The notes under the pieces: generated by a model | The model's input: only the letters and a program-made list of their open reading frames with translations | Database searches by the model: none | What the model was told of the DNA's origin: nothing | Shown: positions 20,854 through 32,841 of the stretch, piece after piece | Numbering within the stretch: position 1 is the stretch's first letter | How the letters are laid out: each line of letters opens with the position of its first letter | NCBI GenBank assembly: GCA_002104935.1 | Contig: MCGT01000024.1 | Coordinates: forward strand, 124,001-188,000 | Source: Hesseltinella vesiculosa | Taxonomy: Eukaryota > Mucoromycota > Mucoromycetes > Mucorales > Cunninghamellaceae | Direction of reading: 5' to 3' | Length of the DNA: 64,000 bases | Program-made: the position numbers and the translations under genes

Positions 20854-23800
20854 ATGACCACGATGAATTACCATGTGGAAAGTTTAACAAGCTTTGATAT
20901 CCAAGGTGTTGACGCTGAAACCGACAATGACAATGTGCTCCTCAAACTGTTCGACAAGGTGAAAACGGCCGTTTCCGGTGTGCCACATGACACATCGACG
21001 CCGTCAACATTTCAGTCGTCTTCTTTGGACACCTTGCCCTCCACCATTCCACAAACTTTGGACAGCGAGCCTTCGCAAGACACCCAGCCCATACCGTCTC
21101 ATGTAAGTACGGGGGAGTGCCTTTTTTCTGAGTGTCGGTTGAGTGCCAACGTGACCAAGCAAAACTAATCTGTTGTCCTGATGATGTCATAGTCTACGTC
21201 CACAAGCATGTCATCATCCACTAGCGATTTGCTGCAAACCAATGCATCCACTCGAAGCATCACTCCGTCGAAAGCATCCGCAAGTGTCATGGTCACCACC
21301 ACCACAGCTCAAACTTCTGGCCAGAAAAAGGAGCTTATGCAAGACCACTCCGTCCACTTTGCGCCTGCGTCTCACAAGGACACTGATCCTGAATTCGCTA
21401 TTGGTCTGCCACTCAAAAAATCAAGGTCCATTGACAGTGATGCCCAATCCGTGGCTACCAACTTTTCAATCTCGAATACCAACTCCCTAGGCAAGATCAT
21501 GGCTAGGCTCCGTGGCCAGAAAAGTGGGGATAAGGAGTTCTGGATGCCTGATGAACAGTGCAAAGAATGCTACAAGTGTCGCAAGCCTTTTACGATGTTT
21601 CGACGCCGCCATCATTGTCGCATTTGTGGTAAGGCATTGCTTTCGGCTCTTTACTGTCCAACTTTGCCCATATTCATATGAACCTTGTTTTATCTCAATT
21701 CATGCATATTTTTGTAGGCCAGATCTTTTGTGCTAAATGTGCGTCACACTCAATCTCTGGCAAGGCTTACAACCAAAAAGGGCAGCTTCGGATATGCAAC
21801 TTTTGTTACACGGAACACCTTACCAGTCACCCAAATGACCAAGCCTTCCTGCCGGGGACGAGTGCCTTGTCCATGCCTGGTTGGCATCCTCATGATGACA
21901 ACGATGCAGACTCGACCAGAACACAACGCAAACAAGACCGGAATTCCTTTGATGCCTCGCTGCAACAATCGGACGAGCCTGTCATTCCTTCCCAAGACCC
22001 GCCGGCGGCTGCTCCCATGATGCAGATCCCTACCACCGCTGTGAAAAAGCCAAACTCGGAAACATATGGAAACGAGAACTTGACTGCTGTGGCATTGGAA
22101 ATATCTTCGGATCAAGATAATGTACCATTCCTGTCTTCTTCTACACAGGAAGAGGGTGACTCGGACAGCGGCCCTCCTGGTGTGGGTGAAATCGATTCAG
22201 GAGGACTCAAACGGCTCTTTGATGCTGGCACATCTTTGCTCCGATCTCGCTCCCGCTCCAACACAACCAACTCTTATTTATTTGATGAGCACCAGGCTCC
22301 TGCCTCATACCCTGCCAATGCCAACCCTACCTACATCAGCCAACAGCAGAAGCAACCTTCCGCATCCTCACCTCTCATGCAGCACCAATCGCTACCACGC
22401 ATCGATCATGGTGGCGGAACCATTGTCACCGAGAATGACCTATCTCCATTTTTTATCAATGCTTTGGATGACACAGATGACCGGGCGTCACCTTCACCCT
22501 CTGAAGACACATCGACCATCGGCATGTCACGCTCTATCCCCACCATCACTGGCTTCCGCTCACCTCCCTTCTTAGCTAACAAAACTTACTGGGATCATGC
22601 ACCGTCATCCTCATCTACCACAGGAAGCGACAGCGAAACCTATGACCTTCATTTGCGTGCCAAACGCACCGAGGAGCTCCGTGGGCACACGTCACCCAAC
22701 CTGCGCAAGCGATCCAACACTTCGCTCCTACGCCCAAGCAGCAGCACAAGCTCCCGTCGCCGGTTCCGTTCCATTCACATCAGCACTTCCAACCTGCCTC
22801 GCTCCGAGTCTAGCCAAGACAACTGGTCGCCAAACGTCTCCGTGTCTCCCTACTTGGGACACCTCCCTGCCATCCATACCTCCCAGTCCACATCGTCTCT
22901 TCCAAATTCCACATCCCCACTCTTGTCCAGCAAACCTCTGCCACCTAATCCGTCCTCGTCGTCTCAAGCTGCCCTTCTAGTGCCTTTGCTTCAAACGTCG
23001 TCGTCAACTACCTCGCTGTCTCGGCCCACCTCGCCAACGCAGCACAATATCGACGACGACGACGATCCCTCGCATGGCTCAACCTCGTCTCTGTCTTCAT
23101 CCGCCCTGTTCATGGATAAACAGCCGCCAACCAACCAAATGCTACGTTCACCACCCAGATCAACATCCCGCCGGCTGTCCGCTCCGCTGCCCAATGTCGA
23201 ATTGAGCATCAATGCCATCAATCACGCAAAGAAGCTTTTACGCCAGCTTATGATCAAGACCAGCTTTGCCTCGCTTCCCGTCCAACAGCAGGACGCATGG
23301 CAAGCTGTCATCATGAACCTCCTACTGCAAATGACCGACTGTATCCAGCCAGACGTGTGCGCTGGCGACGACATGGACGTGCGCCACTACATCAAGATCA
23401 AGAAAATCCCCGGTGGTAAACCCACAGACAGCTTCTACGTCAAAGGCGTTGTCTGCTCCAAACATGTGGCCCATAAGCTTATGGATCACCCCATTGTGCG
23501 GCCCCGCATCCTGATCTTACTGTTCTCTCTGGATTATTCACGTGTGGAAATGGAAAACCAGCTGCTGTCAATCCGGCCTGTGCTGTCCCAAGAGCGCGAG
23601 CATGTCAGTAAACTGGTAGCCCGCATCATTGCACTACGTCCCAGCCTCGTCCTTGTCAGGTCCACCGTCTCTCGCATCGCTTTGGAGATCCTCCTCAAGG
23701 CTGGCATCACCGTTGTGCATAATGTCAAGTACAGCGTGCTTGAGGCTGTCGCACGCTGCACACAAGCCAGCGTCATCACCTCCGTCGATAAACTGCAGCA

Positions 23801-26800
23801 AGGCGACATCTCCTTTGGCGAATGCGGCTACTTCGAAACCCGTACGTATCTGCACGAATGGATACCCAACCGGCGGAAATCATTTTTATTCTTTGATGAC
23901 TGTCCTCCCCAGCTCGGTGGTACCCTGATTCTACGTGGCGGGACCTTCCAAGAACTCCAAGTTGCAAAACGGTTACTGGATTTTATGGTCTTTGTCGTGA
24001 ACAACCTCAAGCTTGAATCCTCTTTTTTGCGCGACTCATTTGCCAAGAACCGTGGCATCGAACAAAGCCAAATCAAGCTGGTGGATCCTACGCCCCCGCC
24101 TACTGGCACCTCAACACCACTCTCTGTCTCTACCCAAGATGTGAAAGAACACCATGACCGTCAGCTGTCCTTAGGTTCTACCCCTCTTGATGTCTCCGGT
24201 AAGCCTAGAACGAACGCAGCGCCCCCCCCTTTTTCTGTCCTTGCTCACTTTCTCTATCTCTTTTCCCTCCGTGATAGCAGTTGACAATGGATCTTCTTGC
24301 AACCCGTCCATTAGCAGCCCTTCTTCACCCCTGTCACCGACGTATGCAGGTGCCCTGGACTCGTTTCTTCACGTCTACCAGGACACGATTCTGTCCGCGT
24401 CCCAGTTTGTTGTCTTTCCTCCGCCTTATTTATTGACGTCACTCAAAGCCACCGACGTGGAGCTTACCAAGCTTGAGCATACCAAGCCCACCGACACACC
24501 AACCACTGCCACCACCCCGGCAACGCCCAATTCCGCCGCCATGTTGGCCACATCAGGCTTGGCCATCGTCTCCTCCAACTCCTCTTCTCCAGCTCCATTG
24601 CCACACCCGCCTCGTATCAACTTTGATGCCACTCTGCCCCCATCTACCCTGACAGTCGACAAAGCCCTTCAGCCTCGATATGAACTCCTTGTCGCCAAGA
24701 AACACCAGCTGGCGCGTGCCTGGGAAGCCTATGTGCGCGAAAGTCCCGACTTCATTAGCCCTTACTACCACCAGAACATCGTGGTGCTGTATTCCAACGT
24801 GTGCACCGTGACCACTATGCCATGTTCCGGCCCACAGATCCGTGTGTTTGAATACTACCGTGAAGACTCAGATGTGCCACTTGGCCAGTATCTCATGGGC
24901 TTATTTGCCGATGCTCAGCAGGTTTGCTCATCGCAGATGTGTGATTATTTAACCAAAGACCACTACCTGTCGTATGCCCACGGTGACGCCCGAGTCAATG
25001 TGATCACCCAGTCCTTCCCTTGCCCCGTCAAAGGCATGACCGACAAGCTGCTGATGTGGAGCTTTTGCAAGGAATGCCAGACCGCTACCCAGGTTGCTAC
25101 CGTCTCCGAGAACACATGGAACTACTCCTTTGGCAAATTCCTGGAGATCTTCTTTTATCAGCAAGGTGTCTATTGTCGTGCCGATATCTGCCCTCATGAA
25201 ATGGGCCGCCACCATGTCCGATTTTTTGGCTACATGGATATGGCTGTCAGCTTCCAGTATGAGACCATCGGGCTCTTGGAAGTCGTCACGCCACCCACTC
25301 GGCTGTTCGTGCTTAGCCAAGTGCAGATGGAGCGCAAGGAATTTGAACGCAACGACTTATGGAGCAAGATCAACAAATTTTATCAGTCGATTCTTGACCG
25401 CAACAAATCGTTCCCTTTTGACCTAGTGGACCCCCAGCTGCTGGACGAGTGCAAAGCGGCGTTGCAAGAGCTCTCCGACCGAAGCGTCAGCACAAGAAAA
25501 AAGATGCTGCAGATGCTCCAGAACATCTTTGCCACCACGGCCAAGAATGACACCCTGACCATCAACTGGGTCCGTCGTATCCTGTACCAAGAAGTCTCTG
25601 ACTGGGACCTGGAGTATGTCGATCTCGTGCGCCTCTACCTGATGCCCGAGCGCGAGCTTCGCAAGCTTACCACCAGCCAGCTGCGCAAGATGTTCACCGA
25701 TCCGGCCGCCTCCACAAACTTGGTGACCACACCCGGCCTGTCCTCGTCCGGCCCTGTACGTTCACCCACTTCTTATACTCATGTCCAGCACTTGTTCCCC
25801 AGCCAGCCCCAAGCCGACGATGATTGCTATTTTTCATGGCCTATTTCCACCTCCTCGACAGCACATGACCATGACCTTGAAGATGACTGCCGCCTTGACC
25901 TGCCAATTCTGGGAATGCGCCTGGCTGAGGGCCACCATACCATGCCTACTTTTGACAAAATCCAAATTGTAATCTTGAAAAAAAAAAAAAAAAAAGGGTG
26001 TGGGATCTCGAGAAAATGACCTACCTGTCTTTTTTTTTTTTTTTTTTTTGCTACTAGATTAACACAGGAAAGGCCCAGTCACTTATGATTCCCTCACTGT
26101 CATCATCTCCATCGCAAATCGATCCTGTACAGATGGATAGTTATAGCGATGCTGATGAACTTGATGCTGAAGGCGTAGCTTGGCAACCCAAGGAGAAGGA
26201 TGGACTACATGGTAATCGGTTTCCTTTAAAACCCAGTGTGCGTCGTCGCTTGTCTTTGGAACTGGAACGCGAAATGCAGCTGCGATTCCAGACGACTGGC
26301 ACCAGCACCGGCCCTTCTGCAGCCCAGAGCGGAATCAGCCCTATGACATCCACAGCTCAGCCCATTGCCATGCCTTTACCCAAATCTCTCTTGCCCGGAT
26401 CTACAAACCAAGCCTCACCTCCAGCCGCTACGCCAGGTAAAGGAAAACAAAAAGCCAAAGCAACGGATACCAGGCAAACGGATTCATATTTTCATTTTGA
26501 ACAGACTCCACAGGCGCGCCTGGTTCGTCACCTTCCAGTCGACTGTCAAAGAGCCCGTTGGGAACGATGACGCCATCCAGGATCCCCATCCCCAACATCA
26601 ATTTGAGCAACACCTTGCGACCGCAGCTGTCACCACCTCTCTATGACACCTTGCTGTCTGGCCACGGCAAGCACCAGCAGCGCTGGCTCCCTCCCAACAA
26701 AATCCCCATGACGCCCTTACGTGTACCACTGGCCTTTGAGCTCAACGTTTCGACGCCAAAACTTCGCATGCACCCTCATCAGGATGCCAGCACCAGCCAC

Positions 26801-29744
26801 CATACGACAGTGGAAATACCCAAGCGTGTAGCCTCGATCTACGATCCCTTACCTCCACTGCCGCTGCAACAACATCCACCTTACCACAGCAACATGCTAC
26901 CTTCTGAAAACCTTCAGCACATACCATCCATGTTTCGTTCACAGTATGCCAACAACGACTCTGGTCACCGCGCTTTGGAAAGCATTCGGCGCCGCACGTT
27001 GCTGGCCAGCAATCATTTCAATCACCATCCGCTGGGTCTCTCGGGCTCACCCACAATGTCCTTCTCCAGCCTTGGAGCCGGCACACATCCATCCATGGCC
27101 AGCCATCGGTATGCCAACTCAGCTTCACCCCTGGGCTCCTCCTTCCGCTCAAGACTTCCACGAAAGAAAGAAACGGTTATCCAGGTCTACACTCAACCCA
27201 AAGAGCTTGTCACCGAAGATATGGACGACGAGTTTCTGGTCAGCGACCTGGACGACATTGGCGAACTTGACAGCGAGCCAGACAGCCCGCACCAGCTCGA
27301 CCGCAGGATCACTCGTCATTCCTCTTCGGCCAGTGGCAGCAGGGGTCTCCATCATCCTTCGTCTTCGGTGCCGCCCGCTCCTGTCAATGAAGAACCTATT
27401 GATTACTTTTCTCCAAATGCACCGTTCGCCTGTACATCACCATCCTCGACCTCCGATCTCTACTCGTCCAAGGCAGCCTCTTTTCTGTCTCCAGTGGTTC
27501 TGACGCCAGATGTCCCACCAACCTCGCTCCTCCAGCGCCTAGATTCTGGCTCTATCAGTGCCACCCACCAACTGAACAGTCCGCCCGTCCTGCCCAAAGA
27601 CCGCCATGGTGCCAATCTCACCGACAGCGATACCAATAACAAGACCACCATTTCAATGGACCCCTCGGCATCTTCGACCACGACATCTACCGCCGACACC
27701 CAGTTGCCTCTGGCGTCTGAACTTCTGTCCTCTCCTCTGACTGCGCAAGAGGACGTCGACGCTAAACTTTCGAACCTAGCAACCGATGCCAGTACAACAA
27801 AGCAGCTGCCATCGTCTTCAGCTGATGATGTATCTACGATCGCTGCCAGCACGTCCACGGCTGACAATGCTCTCCCCGACCGTTCATCTTCGCGCATGGC
27901 TAATCTTCGGGAATCCAGGCGGTCGATTATCGACAATGAAGAGAAGAGCTCTTTCATGAAGACCATCACGGGCTTCTTAACCGACCATGGCACCTCCAAC
28001 CTACTTCCACTGGAAACCCCCCTGTAAGGCAACAAAAAAAAAAAAAAAGGAAGAAATGTGCACAAAGTCAAATCTCACTTTTTTTTTTCACTTTGATTAG
28101 AAATGCCACTGAGCATGTGCTTCCAGATTCATTCGTGGTTGTACGTGAAGACGAACCGAGTTCTATCATCGCTTATGCCCTCAGCTGTGACGACTACCTG
28201 AAGAAGATGAAAGACATGTCTGATCAAGGGTCAACCCTCAGCGATGCCCAATCCATGTCAGACACAAGCCTCAGCACTGTGCGCGTACCTCCTTCCGCTG
28301 CCCCTGTTGAAGACGTTGCACTGCACGCTAATGTAAGCACCGCGTCGATGCCCCTGTTACAAGACCCGCCCACGGCCAGTGCCCATCTATTGGAAAGTTC
28401 TCCCAACAAAGTACAAGAAACTTTACTCAAGGATTCAGGAAGTCATCTGCGCTACAGTAACTACTCTCAATTGGCAAACGCCGATCAGTAAAGTAACCTT
28501 TATGAATCTCACGCTTTCATATTGCTGTAGACTTTTCTGACGCCACGACCAAATTCTTTTGCAAGACCTTTTATGCTGAACAATTTGATGCCCTGCGTCG
28601 CCAGAGTGGATGTGATGATTCGTTTGTGCTGTCGCTGGCCAATTGCGTGAAATGGGATCCTGTAGGCGGAAAATCTGGCTCGGCCTTCCTGAAAACAAAA
28701 GGTTAGTTCCGCTCTCACCTGGGAGATGCAGCACCTGAACGTTTTATTCATTTTTTTTTAGACGACCGATTCTTGATGAAGCAAATGTCCCGTTTTGAAC
28801 TGGATGCCTTTTTGGACTTTGCCCCTGCCTATTTCCAATACCTTTCCAAGGCATTTTTCATGGAGGTAAGATTCTGACAAAAACAATTTTTACTCGCCGG
28901 CATTCATTCTCTTCTTTTTGCTCCAGCTTCCAACAGTTCTTGCGAAAATCTTTGGCTTTTATAGCATAGGATACAAGAACAGCTCCACTGGAAACTCGAT
29001 GCGTATGGATGTCTTGGTCATGGAAAATCTCTTTTATCAGCGCAACATCAAGATGGTAGGTTTTGTGATTTCCTCATGTTCACCCGGCCCACAACTCATT
29101 TTTTCGGTGTAGCTTTTTGACCTCAAAGGATCCATGCGCAATCGGCATGTGGAATCGACAGGCAAGCAAGACGAGGTCCTCTTGGATGAAAATCTTGTTG
29201 AATGTACGACAGATGCTGATGAGCAAACGGAAATATGACTTGTCTCTCAATGCCTATTTTTTTTTTTTTTTTGTTAGTGATCTTCCAATCGCCATTGTTT
29301 ATCCGCTCTCATGCAAAAGATTTACTGCGCAGTTCCTTGCATAACGATACCCTATTTTTATCAAACCATAATGTGATGGACTATTCTCTCTTGGTGGGCA
29401 TTGATGAAGAACGCGAAGAGCTGGTCGTCGGGATCGTCGGTAAAGCTGGGACATTTCCTTGTGTTGTAACCTTTGGCACTTACCCCCCCCTTTTTTTTTT
29501 AACTCTGATACATACAGATTTTATACGCACATTTACATGGGACAAGAAGCTGGAAAGTTGGGTCAAAGACTCTGTGTTTCTAGGTGGAGGAGGCAAGGAA
29601 CCGACGATTGTGTCACCTAGGCAATACCGACTGCGCTTCAAGGCAGCCATGGAACGGTATTTCTTGATGGTGCCAGATGTTTGGGCCCTTGCCAAGCAAA
29701 GCAAACTGACTACATCGTCAAGCATATACCATCATCATTCATGA
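20854..29744 (+). CDS. FAB1: 1-phosphatidylinositol-3-phosphate 5-kinase (Fab1/PIKfyve)
   Basis: Thirteen exons: 20854-21102, 21193-21628, 21718-24198, 24281-25968, 26058-26436, 26505-28023, 28101-28456, 28531-28701, 28761-28865, 28927-29055, 29113-29203, 29278-29439, 29518-29744; about 2660 residues. It phosphorylates PI3P to PI(3,5)P2 on endosome and vacuole membranes. A FYVE finger lies at about 198-262 ([31 protein letters not shown]). The Cpn60/TCP1-like part and Cys-rich region follow ([36 protein letters not shown]). The C-terminal PIPK domain has [55 protein letters not shown] and [15 protein letters not shown]. The donor at 28456 (ACAGTAACT) was chosen because it joins HLRY to NFSD as in relatives. 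Long Ser/Pro/Thr-rich linkers make it larger than yeast Fab1. The intron before 24281 has adjacent TAGCAG acceptors. Confidence 0.95.
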
Positions 29745-30027
29745 AGAACTCGTTCGATTTTCTTATTGTTCGCGTCACACCGCTCATATTATTTAAAAAT
29801 CATCATATATGCGAAAATAAGCCTTGTTCATTGATCTCTTTCTCCTCCAAACATGAAATCATAAATAAAAGGGGTTTTATTTTACATGCGTGATATCTAT
29901 TGGAGAGGAGGAAAAAAAAACTATGAACAATCAAAATAAGGGGGATGTGAGAGAGGAAAAGGCAGGGGGGCTGACGAGGCGAGGAAAGGCAAACGCGGTC
30001 GATGCTGGAGACTGGAGGGTGCTTTCG

Positions 30028-30630
30028 TTATTGTTTTGGAGATTCTTCTTGGCCATATTGTTTGAAAATGTTGGATTCATAGGGGTGGTCAGCACCTTCG
30101 AAAATCAGCAGTCGTTCCAGTCGCACATCACGTAATCGGTTCTTGGGCAGCATACCCGATACAGCTTTGCGGACAGCGCTGGTGGCATCCTTTTCCATCA
30201 TATCGTCAAAGTTGATTTCCTTCAAACCACCAGGGAAGCCGGTGTGATGTCGGTACAGCTTTTGCTGTCCCTTTTTGCCAGTCACCACCACATCTTTGGC
30301 ATTGATCACCACGACATAATCGCCACAGTCAGCTAGTGTAACGGTGTGTCAGACAAAGTGTCGATGCATTTTTCCTATTCCAAACTTACAAGCAGGATCG
30401 TAAATAGGCTTGTGCTTTCCCATCAAGGTGGTGGCCACACCTGTGGCTAATCGACCAAGAACTCGCTGGCGAGCATCCACTAAATGCCATGATCGGGCGT
30501 AAGCCAGAGCCGTCTATGATTTCGTAAAGCGTCGAAAGCAAGATCGTTAATGTAAGCTTCAACTTTGTTCGATTTCGTAGTATTGTTGGGATGAATGCAG
30601 GTCACTTACATTGCCAATTGCTTGAGACAT
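30028..30630 (-). CDS. MRPL23: Mitochondrial ribosomal protein uL13m (L13 family, yeast Mrpl23 type)
   Basis: Three exons (30610-30630, 30390-30513, 30028-30332) give 149 residues. The uL13 signature is complete: [94 protein letters not shown], then IFEGADHPY. The short length and the sequence favour the bacterial-type mitochondrial protein over cytosolic uL13. It is part of the large mitoribosomal subunit. The N-terminus begins [20 protein letters not shown] with only a weak presequence. It is convergent with FAB1 (283 bp between stops). Confidence 0.93.
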
Positions 30631-31257
30631 GTTGTGAAGGAATCAAAAAAATGAAAGAAAATAAAAATAAAAAAATAAAAAGGGTCAGGATTTTTCCAGG
30701 TGGTTATTCCACTGGGAGTGGCTGGGGGGAAATTTTTAGCCAATGAGCTTTGAGGGCGAGTGATTAGCTGGAGCTTTCAGTTCGCACTGGTGGCCGATGT
30801 GATTGTTTGTGCTGCAGTAGCCTACCAATTCAATTTTCCCATCAACAGTCCAAAACCTTGCACTTGAGCATGTCTCAATAGGAGAATTTCCGAGCGAAAG
30901 GTGTCGATATATAGGATAGACTTTTAAAGCCATAATAAAAAAAAAACTGACATCGAGTCCCAACTGAGCTTTATAAAAGAGAAAGAACTCGCCTTTACGA
31001 ATAATAACTTCGATATTAAAAAGTAATCTAAAATCTCATGTCGCCGTTTACAAACGAATCAAATGCTGGTAATCTCTTCTTTCGATGTTGTGCCTGCTTC
31101 AACGTCTCTCTCCTCAGCTTGGCTTGGCAAAACCAGCTAAAAAATGTCAGCCCTTTGAAATGCCGAACACTTTTTTTCACTCCAGTTCACGTGCACTTAC
31201 AAGAAAAGGTTTCGCATGCACTTGACTTAAATTTCGCTCTCACTAGAAAATAATTTG

Positions 31258-31320
31258 GCTACGAGTCATAAAATTGAGGTGATCCGACATTAAGGTCATT
31301 ATCTATTAGACCATGTGAGT
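31258..31320 (-). ncRNA. Possible decayed tRNA-Arg-like relic
   Basis: Read on the minus strand, TGGTCTAATAGATAATGACC fits the A-box/D-arm pattern. It is followed by TGTCGGATCA, which resembles the anticodon arm of tRNA-Arg(TCG). The T arm is not conserved and the acceptor stem does not pair, so this is not a working tRNA; chance similarity or a tRNA-derived repeat head are alternatives. Confidence 0.2.
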
Positions 31321-32109
31321 GACGGAAAATGCGAATAGTATTGCAGCCCTCCTTGACGCGATCTGATATTAATTCCGACAACATTTCAGCACCATGTCAT
31401 TACCTTTTCCAAGAAAATCGTGCGTGCCAGCCATCCAGCAGCATCGAAAAAAAAAAAGCAGTTTCCTAACAATGACTCTGCAACCGAAAATAAAAAGAGG
31501 GGTGTTTGGCAAGTTTTTGGACTTCTTAAGCACATTTGAACACACTGGCTCTCGCAGCCCATAGCTACTCAGGAGCTCCAAACCTTTTTCTTTTTATTGC
31601 TACTACGTCTGTCAGAAAAAAATCGGCATTTTGGAAACGCTTCATTGAAAATCAGCAGTAGCGACTCATATGGGTGGATCGGACACTCTCATTGATTGTA
31701 ACAAAGTTGTCTTAATTGTGAGAGAAACTTACAGTATAAATAAACCGATGTAAAGATATATGTCAAAGTCAAGGCTGCGCCAAAAGAGGTGTCAGCCCGT
31801 TTCTTCCAGGTCAGTCTCTTTGTCAAAAAAAAGGGCGTTTTACTTTTTTATCATTGGTTTTTTTTTAACAATACCACCTCAAAATCTCGTGACTGAGCCT
31901 CCAATACAAGTAAAATTGTGGGGTTGACTTTTTTTTTGCGGCCCTTCATCGGGATGCTCCAGAAAAGTAAAAATAACAAAAACAAAAAGGGCGTTTTGAT
32001 AATGGCGCGACGCGCGCACCACGTTCTTCTGGAACTACCGTTACGTCGACCATGACAGTTTCATTTCAAATGAAATTTGACGAAACAGCGCCGATGACCG
32101 CGATTTTTT

Positions 32110-32700
32110 TTTTTTTTTTTTTTTTTGCATATTTGATGTCAGTGGTCGTTGCATGGGCTCTTTGTTTCGACGTTTATCCCAACACTTGTAAGAATGCGAA
32201 ACGAAACTTCTAAAATGGCTTTTATCAACACTTTTGCAGGCTTCTGTAATTCTTTTTGATAAAGTGTCATCCTGCAAAAACCTAAGACGCTTAACCTTGG
32301 TCTTCGCCACTGCCCAGAATTGCTCTATTGGGTAAAGCTCAGGAGAAAAGGGAGGGAGATACACGCATTTGTATCCTCGATATTCGATACATTTTTTTTT
32401 ATGTTTTTATGTATATGAATGGGTGCATTATCCATAACTATGTCATGGCCTTTCAGTCCATTTCATCTAGAGTTGTTTTTAAGAAGCTAATGTAAAGATC
32501 TGTTACGGTCCCTGAGCTGACATATCCATCGGCTTTTCTCATTTTGGCAAGTCTTGGTTATTTCACACCACCTGTAATCAAACCAGCGGCAGAGATTGCA
32601 CCCAATACGGATGTTGTATTTGCTCTTGTGAGCACTATGAGAGTGTTGCATTATTATTTTTTTTTTGAAAGTTGGCCAATAGCTCATTATAGTTTTTTGT
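32110..32700 (-). pseudogene. Decayed Tc1/mariner-superfamily (DDE) transposase
   Basis: Minus-strand frames joined across breaks read TTSVLGAISAAGLIT, then KMRKADGYVSSGTVTDLYIS, then KGHDIVMDNAPIHIHKNI, then YKCVYLPPFSPELYPIEQFW, and AVAKTKVKRLRFLQDD. VMDNAPIH holds the second catalytic Asp and SPELYPIEQFW the region of the third acidic residue (the Glu of IEQFW), the classic order for this superfamily. Several frameshifts and stops (for example after LITGGVK and before LKGHD-like sequence, and at KNIKK/NVSN) break it. Terminal inverted repeats were not identified with confidence. Lipin begins about 140 bp away, so one end may have been lost. Confidence 0.8.
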
Positions 32701-32841
32701 AAATCTCGCTATTGAAAGAAAAAAATTATTACATTTATCAAAGATAACAAAAGTAGCAGCGGCGAGAGGAGCGAGGAAAGGTATCAGTCTAGTTGAAGGG
32801 TAGAAAAAAATACAAAGAGGCATTCAAGGAAAGAAAGGCTC

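Larger units (their letters stand above)
30631..32841. other. Gene-poor region carrying a mariner-type relic
   Basis: Between uL13m and lipin. Apart from the transposase relic at about 32110-32700 and a possible tRNA relic near 31258-31320, I see only A/T-rich sequence. Two similar words (AAAAAGGGCGTTTT) occur near 31827 and 31987 and could be remnants of element ends. Confidence 0.55.
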
